A stretch of 10,457 nt of DNA from Thiomonas sp. Lineage in GTDB: Bacteria; Pseudomonadota; Gammaproteobacteria; Burkholderiales; Burkholderiaceae. Shown here piece after piece: positions 1-6,950 of this stretch (position 1 is the first letter of the stretch; every line of letters begins with the position of its first letter). A model generated the notes under the pieces. The model ran no database searches. It saw nothing but the letters and a program-made list of their open reading frames with translations, and was not told the origin of the DNA. The DNA lies in assembly GCA_027443745.1 (NCBI GenBank), contig DAIAZB010000517.1, positions 1-10,457 of the forward strand, read 5' to 3'. A program made the position numbers and the translations under genes.

Positions 1-981
1 ATCGGCGGCGTGCTGCTGGCGCTGCGCATGAAGGGCGAGAGCGCCGAGGAACTCGAAGGCTTCACCCGGGCCGTGCGCGCCTCGCTTCCGGCCATCACAC
101 CGGGGCGGCCGGTGGTGGTGGTGCCCAGCGTGAACGGCGCGCGGCGCCTGCCCAACCAGGTTCCGCTGCTGGCCCTGTTGCTGCGCCAGCACGGCATCGC
201 GGTGCTGGTGCTCGGCACCGAGCAGAACGACGGCCGGTTGCACACGGCACGCATCTGGAGCGCGCTGGGCCTGCATCTCGCGGGAACCAGCATCCAGGCA
301 CAAGCGTTGCTGAATGCAGGCGAGGCGGTCTATCTCGACCTCGGCTGCATCAGTCCGCAACTGGCCGCGCTGCTGCAATGGCGCAGCGTGCTGGGCGTGC
401 GCAACGCCGGCCACAGCGTGGTGAAGTTGCTGGCTCCCGTCGCCGGTCCGAGCCTGCTGCTCGCCAGCTACACCCACCCGGAATACGCCGTGCTGATGCG
501 CGACGTGCTGCAGCGCCTGGGCCAGCCCGCGCTGCTGATGCGCGGCTGCGAAGGCGAGGCGGTGGCCCACCCGCACCGTGCGGGTGAACTGCTCTACATC
601 GACGCCGCCGGCGGGCTGCGCATGGAGCCGGCCACGGAGGCAACGCCAGCCGAAACCGCCCTGCCGCTCTGCGGTACCGACCTGGCCGCCACCCTGGGCT
701 GGATTGCCGATGTGCGCGCCGGCCGCAAGCCGGTGCCGAGACCTCTGGCGCGCCAGGCCGAGAGCATTGCCGCGGCCCTGCAGCCGGCACGGGCTGGCGG
801 CTCGGCAGGCATGGGCGCTTGCGGCGCCTCCGCCGGTGACGGCAGGGACGACCCGGAAACCCACCCCGCGCCCATCCGGGGCATCAGCAGCTCGCCTGCC
901 GGGACCGGGTCATCGCCTGCCGCCGGTCAAGCCGATGATGCCGGTCGCGCCGGTCCGGCCGCGCCCCTCCTGCAAGCCTGA
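1..981 (+). CDS. ybiB: YbiB/TrpD2-like DNA-binding protein, 5'-truncated
   Basis: The reading frame is open from base 1 with no start codon of its own, so the gene begins outside the window; by comparison with E. coli YbiB about 40 N-terminal residues are missing. The visible start (IGGVLLALRMKGE) is the end of the helical N-terminal domain shared with anthranilate phosphoribosyltransferases. It is followed by YbiB-type blocks: VPSVNGARRLPNQ, VRNAGHSVVKLLAP, SYTHPEY and LLMRGCEGE. YbiB proteins are TrpD paralogues that bind nucleic acid and are not thought to be tryptophan biosynthesis enzymes. The recognisable fold ends near base 780. The last 60 or so residues are Gly/Ala/Pro/Ser-rich, low in complexity and unlike the E. 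coli C-terminus. cobA follows after 25 bases, consistent with one transcript. Family assignment is firm; the cellular role is not known from sequence. Confidence 0.88.
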   Translation: MGGVLLALRMKGESAEELEGFTRAVRASLPAITPGRPVVVVPSVNGARRLPNQVPLLALLLRQHGIAVLVLGTEQNDGRLHTARIWSALGLHLAGTSIQAQALLNAGEAVYLDLGCISPQLAALLQWRSVLGVRNAGHSVVKLLAPVAGPSLLLASYTHPEYAVLMRDVLQRLGQPALLMRGCEGEAVAHPHRAGELLYIDAAGGLRMEPATEATPAETALPLCGTDLAATLGWIADVRAGRKPVPRPLARQAESIAAALQPARAGGSAGMGACGASAGDGRDDPETHPAPIRGISSSPAGTGSSPAAGQADDAGRAGPAAPLLQA

Positions 982-1006
982 ATCCTGGAGCCGCACCTTG
1001 CACGAC

Positions 1007-1933
1007 ATGCCCACCACAACAGACTTCGCAGCTGCGGGTTCAACCCGCGACACCGCACCCCGGGTTCACCTCGTCGGCGCCGGCCCCGGCGACCCGGAAC
1101 TGCTCACCCTCAAGGCGGTGCGCGTGCTGCAGCAAGCCAGCGTTGCGCTGGTGGACGATCTGGTCCACGACGGTTGCTTGCGGCATCTGCCCGCCTCCTG
1201 CCGCGTCGTGCATGTGGGCAAACGGGGCGGCTGCGCCAGCACGCCGCAGGTCTTCATCGAGCGCCTGATGGTGGCCGAAGCGTGGCGCGGCGAGCGCGTC
1301 GTTCGCCTCAAGGGCGGCGACCCGCTGCTGTTCGGTCGCGCCGGCGAAGAAATCGCCGCGCTGCGCGCCGCCGGCATCGCCGTGGAGGTGGTGCCCGGCA
1401 TCACCGCCGGCGTTGCCGCCGCGGCGGCGTCCGCGGTCTCGCTCACGCACCGCGACCACGCCTGCGGCGTGGCCTTCGTCACCGGTCATCCCGCAGCCGG
1501 CAACGGCGTGGACTGGGTCGCGTTGGCGCGTAGCGGATTGACCCTGGTGATTTACATGGGCGTGTCCACCGCCGCAGCCATCCAGCAGGCATTGCTCGAC
1601 GGCGGCCTGCCGGCGTCGACACCGGCTCTGCTGGTGCAGTCCGCCAGCAATCCGGACGCGCGGCGGCTGCGCACCCGCCTGGGCACCCTGGCCACAAGCC
1701 TCGCCGCCAGCGGCCTGGCCAGCCCCTGCGTGATGATCATCGGCAACGTCGCCGAGGGGCTGATGCAGGTCGATGCACAACCGCGAAGTCACGCGGCGGC
1801 TGGGCAACAGCCTGGAAACCGGGCCCGGTCCGAGCCGCCGCGCGGCCGGCTGCCAGAGCCGCTGGACGAACCATTGCATGCATCACTGGACGAGCCGCAA
1901 CGCCAAACGCGCCGCGCGAGCCGGGTCGCTTGA
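1007..1933 (+). CDS. cobA: Uroporphyrinogen-III C-methyltransferase (SUMT)
   Basis: This enzyme transfers two methyl groups from S-adenosylmethionine to uroporphyrinogen III, giving precorrin-2 for siroheme or cobalamin. Visible family marks, numbered from ATG 1007, are the SAM-binding loop GAGPGD (residues 24-29), VRLKGGDP (99-106), the VPGITAG block and the C-terminal MIIGNVAEG. It is a stand-alone SUMT without the CysG dehydrogenase/chelatase domain. TTG 998 is an alternative start: it lies 7 bases after GGAG (987-990), a better spacing than ATG 1007 has (16 bases). The conserved fold ends near residue 255. The last ~50 residues are an Arg/Pro/Glu-rich tail that includes a 36-bp segment duplicated, in another reading frame, in the next gene. 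Position next to ybiB suggests it supplies siroheme for an upstream assimilatory nitrite reductase, which is inference. Confidence 0.93.
   Translation: MPTTTDFAAAGSTRDTAPRVHLVGAGPGDPELLTLKAVRVLQQASVALVDDLVHDGCLRHLPASCRVVHVGKRGGCASTPQVFIERLMVAEAWRGERVVRLKGGDPLLFGRAGEEIAALRAAGIAVEVVPGITAGVAAAAASAVSLTHRDHACGVAFVTGHPAAGNGVDWVALARSGLTLVIYMGVSTAAAIQQALLDGGLPASTPALLVQSASNPDARRLRTRLGTLATSLAASGLASPCVMIIGNVAEGLMQVDAQPRSHAAAGQQPGNRARSEPPRGRLPEPLDEPLHASLDEPQRQTRRASRVA
1781..1816 (+). repeat. 36-bp exact direct repeat, copy 1 (in cobA 3' end)
   Basis: The 36 bases starting CCGCGAAGTC and ending GCCTGGA recur exactly at 2070-2105, 289 bp downstream. In the cobA frame this copy encodes residues from about Pro259 ([12 protein letters not shown]). 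In a different frame it reads [12 protein letters not shown], the same peptide the activator gene encodes at residues 41-52. The second reading is part of a conserved GAF-domain helix, so copy 2 is probably the original and this copy the derivative. Confidence 0.97.
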
Positions 1934-1950
1934 TCGGCCCACAATCCACA

Positions 1951-3660
1951 ATGCAGTCGGCCGCAACCGCAGCGTTGGAACATCCACTCGAGCCTTCGAC
2001 GGCTGCCCCGGCCGCAGCCTTCCTGCGCCTTGGCATGGAACGGCTGGACTCGGCCGAAAAGCTGCTGTTCCGCGAAGTCACGCGGCGGCTGGGCAACAGC
2101 CTGGAGCCGATGCTGGTGCTGCGCGAAATGCTGCACCTCATGTCCGAGCTGCTGGGCCTGAACCGTGGCCGCGTGCTGCTGCCCGAAGCCGATGGCACGC
2201 TGGCCATTGCCTGCGCCTACGGCCTACGCACGGAAGAAATTGCACGCGGACGCTACGCCCCGGGCGAGGGTATCAGCGGCCGGGTGATGCTGCGCGGCGA
2301 AATCGCCATCGTGCAGGACATCGACACCGAGCCGCTGTACCTGGCGCGCGCCGTACCGCGCGAGCGCCTGCCGCAGGAAACCGTGTCCTACATCGCCCTG
2401 CCCATTCCCGGCGAAGTCCGGCCTGCGGGTGTGCTGGCGGTACACCGGCTGCGCCGGCGCCAGCGCTCGCTGGCCGAAGACCTGGCGGTGCTCGACTCCA
2501 TCGCCACCCTCATCGGCCAGGTGTTGCGGCTCAACCGCCTGGTGGCCGAGCGCACCGCGCGGCTGGAGGCCGAGAACACCGAACTCAAGCTGGCGCTGCA
2601 GAGCCGCGCGACGAATGTGGCGTCCTACGGCATCGTCGGCCAGGCGCCCAGCCTGCTGCGCGCGGTGCGCAAGCTGGAGCAGGCCGCCGCAACCGACGCC
2701 ACGGTGCTGCTGCTGGGCGAGTCGGGCACTGGCAAGGAGCTGTTCGCCCGCGCCATCCACCAGCAGAGCGCGCGCCGCGACGCGCCGTTCGTGCGCGTAA
2801 ACTGCGCCGCCATTCCCGATACCTTGTTCGAGGCCGAGCTGTTCGGCCACGAGAAGGGCGCCTATACCGGCGCGACCAGCGCGCGTGCCGGGCGCTTCGA
2901 GCAGGCGCACCATGGCACGCTATTCCTCGACGAGATTGGCGATCTGCCGCCAGCGATGCAGGTGAAGTTGTTGCGCGTGCTGCAGGAGCGCGTGATCGAG
3001 CGCCTGGGATCGCAACGCGAAATTGCGGTGGACGTGCGCATCGTCGCCGCCACCCACCAGGACCTGCAGGGACTGATGGCCGCGCGGCGCTTTCGTGAAG
3101 ACCTGTATTTCCGGCTGAACGTGGTGCCCATCGTGCTGCCCGCGCTGCGCGAACGGCCCGATGACATACGCCATCTGATCCGGCATTTCCTGTTCCAGCT
3201 CAACGAGCGCCACCAGCGCAGCGTGCGCCTGGCGCCGGCCGGCATGAACAGCCTGGCGGCCTACCCCTGGCCGGGCAATATCCGTCAGCTCTACAACGTG
3301 CTGGAACGCATCGTCGTGCTGTGCGAAGCCGACCTCGCGGATGAAGCCCTGGTGGACGGCGCGCTCATCAGCGAGGTGCAGGGCCAGGTGCTGGAGGCCG
3401 TGCCAGCGCGTGACGCACGGCGCACCGGCGCCACGCTGGCGGACATGCACGCGGCGGCGGCCGGCGGGCAAAGCGACGCCGGTTCCACCATCCGCCCCTA
3501 CCACGCGGTGATGCAGGACGAGCGCGAGGCCATCGCCGAGGCCATTCGGCGCACCGGCGGCAACAAGTCACAAGCGGCACGGGTGCTGGGACTGACCCTG
3601 CGCCAGCTCAACTACCGGCTGGCCCGCTTCGGCATGGCTGGCAGCCTGACAAAGCGTTGA
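1951..3660 (+). CDS. Sigma-54-dependent activator, GAF-AAA+-Fis HTH (NifA/CynF-like)
   Basis: This is an enhancer-binding protein that uses ATP to open sigma-54 RNA polymerase promoters. From ATG 1951 (569 aa) it shows an N-terminal GAF sensor domain (~35-200) resembling that of NifA, including [12 protein letters not shown]; a short coiled-coil-like linker ([19 protein letters not shown]); and a AAA+ domain with Walker A GESGTGKE (256-263), GAYTGA (303-308, Tyr in place of the usual Phe of the sigma-54 contact loop) and Walker B FLDE (Asp327-Glu328). A Fis-type helix-turn-helix lies at 538-558 ([20 protein letters not shown]). There is no phosphoreceiver domain, so control is likely by a ligand or partner acting on GAF. 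The CxxxC linker of oxygen-sensitive NifA proteins is not seen. TTG 1930 overlaps the cobA stop and ATG 2035 lies further in; no strong Shine-Dalgarno decides between them. It sits directly before a sigma-54 promoter and a cyn operon, as cynF does in Pseudomonas pseudoalcaligenes, so it probably controls those genes. Confidence 0.93.
   Translation: MQSAATAALEHPLEPSTAAPAAAFLRLGMERLDSAEKLLFREVTRRLGNSLEPMLVLREMLHLMSELLGLNRGRVLLPEADGTLAIACAYGLRTEEIARGRYAPGEGISGRVMLRGEIAIVQDIDTEPLYLARAVPRERLPQETVSYIALPIPGEVRPAGVLAVHRLRRRQRSLAEDLAVLDSIATLIGQVLRLNRLVAERTARLEAENTELKLALQSRATNVASYGIVGQAPSLLRAVRKLEQAAATDATVLLLGESGTGKELFARAIHQQSARRDAPFVRVNCAAIPDTLFEAELFGHEKGAYTGATSARAGRFEQAHHGTLFLDEIGDLPPAMQVKLLRVLQERVIERLGSQREIAVDVRIVAATHQDLQGLMAARRFREDLYFRLNVVPIVLPALRERPDDIRHLIRHFLFQLNERHQRSVRLAPAGMNSLAAYPWPGNIRQLYNVLERIVVLCEADLADEALVDGALISEVQGQVLEAVPARDARRTGATLADMHAAAAGGQSDAGSTIRPYHAVMQDEREAIAEAIRRTGGNKSQAARVLGLTLRQLNYRLARFGMAGSLTKR
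2070..2105 (+). repeat. 36-bp exact direct repeat, copy 2 (in activator gene)
   Basis: This is the second copy of the element at 1781-1816. Here it encodes residues 41-52 of the activator ([12 protein letters not shown]), which lead into the first helix of the GAF domain and fit NifA-type proteins. The block contains CGCG-N6-CGCG, a weak dyad, but nothing else suggests a protein-binding site. Confidence 0.97.
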
Positions 3661-3688
3661 CACATTGTTGACAAATGGTGAGGACATG
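3656..3688 (+). promoter_or_regulatory. Putative upstream activator site: tandem GTTGACA repeats
   Basis: GTTGACA occurs at 3656-3662 and again at 3667-3673, exactly 11 bp apart (one helical turn). Each is followed by a similar MATK-like tail (CATT, AATG), and a degenerate third unit, GTGAGGACATG, occupies 3678-3688 in the same register. The block is centred about 70 bp upstream of the sigma-54 promoter, a suitable place for an enhancer-binding protein. The first unit overlaps the activator's stop codon. The NifA consensus TGT-N10-ACA was not found, so the bound protein is assigned by position only. Confidence 0.45.
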
Positions 3689-3705
3689 TTTTCCTTGAAA
3701 AAGCA

Positions 3706-3718
3706 TAAGCTCATGATT
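3706..3718 (-). promoter_or_regulatory. IHF-like site
   Basis: On the minus strand the 13 bases read AATCATGAGCTTA, matching the IHF consensus WATCAANNNNTTR except at one position. The site lies in the most AT-rich part of the window, between the tandem repeat block and the sigma-54 promoter, where IHF commonly bends DNA in sigma-54 systems. Short consensus matches occur by chance, so support is mainly positional. Confidence 0.35.
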
Positions 3719-3735
3719 TAAAAGTATTTTTCTCC

Positions 3736-3751
3736 TGGCATGAATGCTGCC
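3736..3751 (+). promoter_or_regulatory. Sigma-54 (-24/-12) promoter
   Basis: TGGCATGAATGCTGCC fits the sigma-54 consensus TGGCAC-N5-TTGCW with the invariant GG and GC in exact register; the differences are outside those pairs. Counting from the -12 C at 3750, transcription should begin near 3762. That predicts a leader of about 116 bases before the OsmC-like gene and rules out the in-frame ATG at 3755 as its start. The gene for a sigma-54 activator lies immediately upstream, and an AT-rich spacer precedes the element. Confidence 0.82.
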
Positions 3752-3801
3752 TAGATGATGTGTCCCTCAAGGAAACGCAAGGCCACCCCAAGTTTTCTTG
3801 A

Positions 3802-3839
3802 CCCCCACGAGGGGCGGGTCGGCAAGCCGACCCTGGGGG
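3802..3839 (+). promoter_or_regulatory. Leader with mutually exclusive hairpins
   Basis: The leader contains a perfect 7-bp stem, GGGTCGG (3816-3822) with CCGACCC (3827-3833), closed by a CAAG loop. The C run at 3802-3806 can pair either with GGGG at 3811-3814 (ACGA loop) or with GGGGG at 3835-3839, which would enclose the 7-bp hairpin in a larger structure. The two pairings of the C run exclude each other. No U tract follows, so this is not an ordinary intrinsic terminator. The ribosome binding site (3865-3870) lies 26 bases beyond. Whether the RNA switches is unknown. Confidence 0.4.
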
Positions 3840-3877
3840 CACTCAACACCCACAAGCCAACACCAGGAGAACGCTTC

Positions 3878-4432
3878 ATGAGCCAGACCGCCACGCAGAA
3901 AGTCACCTGCCTCTATCCCGATCTGCTGCGCCCCATCGACAAGGATGGCCTGGGCCTGTTGGCCACCAAGGGCCGGGCCAACCCGAAAAACATCGTCACG
4001 CTCAAGGCCAGAACGGTGTGCGAAGGTCAGTTCCGCAACCTCACCTACATCCGCAATCTGCCGGCCTACGTCATCGACGAACCGCCGCATCTGCTAGGCG
4101 AAGACACCGCACCGAACCCGTCGGAGGCGACACTGGCTGCGCTCGGCGCCTGCCTCTCGGTGGGTGTCCATGCCAACGCCACGTCGCGTGGCGTGGCGTT
4201 GTCCAAACTGGAGTTAGAGCTTGAAGGCGACATCAACGTCACCGCCGTATGGGGCGTGGGCGATCTGGACCCGGCAAAGAAGCTGGGCTTCACCGACATT
4301 CGCGTAAAGATCACTGCCGAGGGCGATGCGCCGCGCGAGGTGCTCGACGCCATCATCGCCAGCGCCGACCACTGGTCGCCGGTGGCCAACACCCTGCGCA
4401 ATCCGGTGAACGTGGCCGTGACGGCGGCCTGA
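3878..4432 (+). CDS. OsmC-like protein, single-cysteine type
   Basis: A 184-residue protein of the OsmC/Ohr fold, beginning at ATG 3878 with AGGAGA (3865-3870) 7 bases upstream. The central helix carries the first family cysteine (GACLSVGVHANA, Cys92) and the C-terminal block reads HWSPVANTLRNPV. In true OsmC and Ohr peroxidases this second block holds the resolving cysteine (CPVS or CPYS). Here Ser167 stands in its place, so a two-cysteine thiol peroxidase reaction is unlikely. No signal peptide or membrane segment is seen, so it should be cytoplasmic. It is the first gene after the sigma-54 promoter, with an ACAD-like flavoprotein 38 bases downstream. Family placement is solid; the substrate is unknown. 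Handling of a reactive sulfur or organic intermediate would suit the neighbours but is speculation. Confidence 0.9.
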   Translation: MSQTATQKVTCLYPDLLRPIDKDGLGLLATKGRANPKNIVTLKARTVCEGQFRNLTYIRNLPAYVIDEPPHLLGEDTAPNPSEATLAALGACLSVGVHANATSRGVALSKLELELEGDINVTAVWGVGDLDPAKKLGFTDIRVKITAEGDAPREVLDAIIASADHWSPVANTLRNPVNVAVTAA

Positions 4433-4470
4433 GGCTGCAGCGTTCAAGCCTCGCTTCCAGGAGACCGCCC

Positions 4471-5676
4471 ATGACCACCTTGACCCTGGCACGCCCCCAG
4501 GCTGCCACCATGCCGCTGCTGCCCCTTGCCGAGCAGTCTCCGCAGCACCCGCTGGATGATGGGCTGAGTGCCCTGCAGCAACTCGTGACCCAGGTGCTGG
4601 CGCCGCAGGTTCTGGCCATCGATCTGGCAGCCGCCTACCCGGAAGCCTTCCTGCACGCCATGGGTGATGTCGGCGGCTTTCGTGGCACTGTGCCAACCGA
4701 GTTCGGCGGCAACGGCAGGGGGCTGCCGCAGGTGATCGAGGCCATGGCGCTGGTGTCGCAAACCTGTCTGTCCACCGGCTTCCTGGTGTGGTGCCAGACC
4801 GCCTGCGCTCGCTACATCGCCATGAGTGACAACGCCGAGTTGAAGCGCACGCTGTTGCCGCGCATCGCCAGCGGCACATTGCTGGCGGGAACCGGCTTGT
4901 CGAACACGGTGAAGTCGTGCGATGCGGTGGAAGATTTCCGCCTCTCGGCCAAGCGTGTGGATGGCGGCTATGTGGTGAATGGCGTGCTGCCCTGGGTGTC
5001 CAACCTAGGGCCTGACCATGTGTTCGCCACCGGCTGCCCGGTGGAAGGAGCGGGTCCTGGCGACGACGGCCTGGCCTTCCTGCTGGTGGAGTGCAAGGCC
5101 CCCGGTTTCAAGCTGGTGGACTGCGCCCATTTCATGGCCATCGACGGCACCCGCACCCTGGCCTGCCACTTCAAGAGCACCTTCGTGGCCGATGGCATGG
5201 TGCTGTCGCACCCCGGCCAGTCCAAGGCCTATGTGCGGCGCATCAAGCCGGGCATGATCCTCGGCCAGATGGGCATGTGCCTGGGCCTGACGCAAGCCTG
5301 CATCGGCTTGATGCGCCAGTCCAACCGCACCCACGCGCATGTGAACCGCTATCTCGACGACCAGGAGGACGAACTCGCCGCCGAACTCGCGGTGCTGCGC
5401 GCCGGCACCACTGCTGCCGCGCAGACGCTGCAGGCCAACCCGCTGGCCGACATCGTGCTCGACATCCTGAAGCTGCGGCTGGCCGGCGGCGAGCTGGCGC
5501 TGCGCGCGGCGCAAAGCGCGCTGTTGCACCTGGGCGCCAAGGGTTACCTGCAAAAAAGCCCGGCGCAACGCCGTGTGCGCGAGGCGTATTTCGTGGCCAT
5601 CGTCACCCCGGCGACCAAGCATCTGCGGCGCGAAATCGCCCGGCTGGAAAGTGATCAGGCCGTATGTGCTGCCTGA
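4471..5676 (+). CDS. Acyl-CoA-dehydrogenase-like flavoprotein, atypical active site
   Basis: A 401-residue protein with the overall layout of acyl-CoA dehydrogenases: an N-terminal helical domain, a beta domain with the flavin-side block GGYVVNGVLPWVSN, and a C-terminal four-helix domain ending GAKGYLQKSPAQRRVREAYFVAIVTPATKHLRREI. The start at ATG 4471 has AGGAG (4459-4463) 7 bases upstream. The position that holds the catalytic glutamate in many ACADs (IYEGTSEIQR) aligns by eye with IVTPATKHLR, placing Thr379 there. The protein may therefore not dehydrogenate an acyl-CoA; the same fold serves flavin-dependent monooxygenases such as the DszC/SfnC group. It lies in an operon with a rhodanese, a rubredoxin and a cyanate transporter, which suggests oxidation of a small S- or N-containing compound. 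Neither FAD nor FMN use nor the substrate can be decided here. Confidence 0.87.
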   Translation: MTTLTLARPQAATMPLLPLAEQSPQHPLDDGLSALQQLVTQVLAPQVLAIDLAAAYPEAFLHAMGDVGGFRGTVPTEFGGNGRGLPQVIEAMALVSQTCLSTGFLVWCQTACARYIAMSDNAELKRTLLPRIASGTLLAGTGLSNTVKSCDAVEDFRLSAKRVDGGYVVNGVLPWVSNLGPDHVFATGCPVEGAGPGDDGLAFLLVECKAPGFKLVDCAHFMAIDGTRTLACHFKSTFVADGMVLSHPGQSKAYVRRIKPGMILGQMGMCLGLTQACIGLMRQSNRTHAHVNRYLDDQEDELAAELAVLRAGTTAAAQTLQANPLADIVLDILKLRLAGGELALRAAQSALLHLGAKGYLQKSPAQRRVREAYFVAIVTPATKHLRREIARLESDQAVCAA

Positions 5677-5800
5677 CTTTGCCACCTGAAACTGCACTCT
5701 CCACCCACAAAGCCCGACAACGCATCCGCCCCACGGCACGCCCCATTGCACCCACGGCATGCCACTTCCCTGCCGTCCCGAGTCAACCCAGGAGTCCATC
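5677..5800 (+). other. C-rich intergenic spacer with short imperfect repeat
   Basis: This 124-base gap is the longest inside the operon. By hand count its first ~113 bases have roughly three C for each G. A 13-mer recurs 21 bp apart with one mismatch (CCCACGGCACGCC at 5730, CCCACGGCATGCC at 5751). No stem-loop terminator, convincing sigma-70 promoter or sigma-54 element was found. Such C-over-G stretches resemble Rho loading regions. The end of the gap carries the rhodanese ribosome binding site AGGAG (5790-5794). Confidence 0.5.
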
Positions 5801-6670
5801 ATGAGCGAACGCATTCTGATTTCCCCCACCGAGCTGAGCACCGCGATGCAGGCCGAAACCATGGTCATCATCGACACCCGCGACCCCGAGGCCTACACCA
5901 AGGGCCATCTGCCGGGCGCGGTGAATCTGCGTGACATCTTCACCTATCTGGCCACCTCCACACCCGAGGGCCGCAAGGAACTGGAGCAGCGCTTCGCCGA
6001 TGAGTTCGGCGCTGCCGGCCTGTCGGGCGCGGAGACCGCCGTGCTGTACGAGGAGTCGATGAACAGCGGCTTCGGCCAGTCGTGCCGCGGCTACTTTCTG
6101 CTCACCTACCTCGGCTACCCCAAGGTGAAAGTGCTGCATGGCGGCTACGCGGCCTGGATTGCCGCTGGGATGCCGGCGAGCTTGGACGTTCCGGCTCCCA
6201 AGGCCGCGAGTTTCCCGCTCAAGTCCAGCGCAGCCTCGGTGATGATCGACAAGCAGCAGATGCTGGCCGCGCTCGGCGACCCATCCATCGTCATCCTCGA
6301 CGTGCGCGACGTGGACGAATGGGTCGGCACCAGCTCCTCGCCCTATGGCAAGGACTACTGCCCGCGCAAGGGCCGCATTCCCGGCGCGCGCTGGCTGGAG
6401 TGGTACCGCATGATGAAGCCTTCGCAGCAGGGTCAGATGTTCAAGGAGCCGGAAGAGATTCTGGCCGAGTGCGCCACCGTGGACATCACGCCCCAGTCCA
6501 CCGTCTACCTCTACTGCTTCAAGGGCGCGCGCGCTTCCAATACCTACCTGGCCTTGCAACAAGCCGGTGTGAAGCAGGTGAAGATGTATTTCGGCTCGTG
6601 GAACGAATGGTCGCGCGACCCGTCGCTGCCGATCGAGTCCGGCATGCCGGACATGGCAGCCGCCGCTTGA
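5801..6670 (+). CDS. Two-domain rhodanese-like sulfurtransferase
   Basis: A 289-residue tandem rhodanese that moves sulfane sulfur between donors and acceptors. ATG 5801 has AGGAG 6 bases upstream. Domain 1 (~6-130) has [19 protein letters not shown] and VLHGGYAAW, but its active-site position reads YEESMN (around Glu84-Glu85) with no cysteine, so it should be inactive, as in classical two-domain rhodaneses. Domain 2 (~150-280) has LDVRDVDEW, a short insert with [13 protein letters not shown], and the active loop CFKGARA with catalytic Cys239. Lys241 and Gly242 match the CRKGVT loop of thiosulfate sulfurtransferases more than the CGSGVT loop of mercaptopyruvate enzymes. No export signal is evident. 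Rubredoxin follows after 13 bases. Classical rhodaneses make thiocyanate from cyanide and thiosulfate, so a link to cyanate metabolism through thiocyanate or cyanide is reasonable but unproved. Confidence 0.92.
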   Translation: MSERILISPTELSTAMQAETMVIIDTRDPEAYTKGHLPGAVNLRDIFTYLATSTPEGRKELEQRFADEFGAAGLSGAETAVLYEESMNSGFGQSCRGYFLLTYLGYPKVKVLHGGYAAWIAAGMPASLDVPAPKAASFPLKSSAASVMIDKQQMLAALGDPSIVILDVRDVDEWVGTSSSPYGKDYCPRKGRIPGARWLEWYRMMKPSQQGQMFKEPEEILAECATVDITPQSTVYLYCFKGARASNTYLALQQAGVKQVKMYFGSWNEWSRDPSLPIESGMPDMAAAA

Positions 6671-6683
6671 GTCAGGAATGCCC

Positions 6684-6902
6684 ATGAACCTCGAACCAAC
6701 GCCAACTGCAGCCCTGGCCGAATCCGCCGCCAGCGCCGCGCAGCCATGGGTCTGCATGGTCTGCGGGCTGGTCTACGACCCGGCCCTGGGCCTGCCCGAT
6801 GACGGCATTCCCGCCGGCACACGCTTCGAGGACATTTCAGACGACTGGTACTGCCCCGACTGTGGCGTAACAAAGGCGGACTTTGAGCCGCTGGTGTTTT
6901 GA
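6684..6902 (+). CDS. Rubredoxin
   Basis: A 72-residue one-iron electron carrier. The two iron-binding pairs are CMVCG (Cys24, Cys27) and CPDCG (Cys57, Cys60), with the family's GLVYDP and DDWYCPDCG blocks. ATG 6678 is also in frame, but the only Shine-Dalgarno-like sequence (CAGGA, 6673-6677) directly touches it, while ATG 6684 lies 6 bases away, so 6684 is preferred. About 20 Ala/Thr/Pro-rich residues precede the rubredoxin core and have no visible function. No rubredoxin reductase is encoded in the window. In this operon it could pass electrons to or from the ACAD-like flavoprotein; that is inference from position. Confidence 0.95.
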   Translation: MNLEPTPTAALAESAASAAQPWVCMVCGLVYDPALGLPDDGIPAGTRFEDISDDWYCPDCGVTKADFEPLVF

Positions 6903-6950
6903 GCCGAGCCACGTTCTTCACCCCTCCCTGTGACGCCAAGCCCGACCGCC

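Noticed and set aside
1..981. Anthranilate phosphoribosyltransferase (trpD) for tryptophan synthesis
   Set aside because: The sequence follows E. coli YbiB block by block and no trp genes are adjacent.
1781..2105. Insertion sequence or CRISPR-like array suggested by the 36-bp direct repeat
   Set aside because: Only two copies, both inside coding sequence, with no terminal inverted repeats, transposase or regular spacers.
3657..3723. Sigma-70 promoter using the TTGACA boxes or TTGAAA at 3695
   Set aside because: No acceptable -10 hexamer at 16-18 bp from any of them; the best (TTAAAA at 3718) matches only three of six positions.
3816..3833. Intrinsic terminator for the activator gene
   Set aside because: The hairpin is perfect but no U tract follows, and it lies downstream of the sigma-54 promoter within the next transcript.
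3755..3877. In-frame N-terminal extension of the OsmC-like protein from ATG 3755
   Set aside because: It lies upstream of the predicted sigma-54 transcript start (~3762) and lacks a ribosome binding site, while ATG 3878 has an ideal one.
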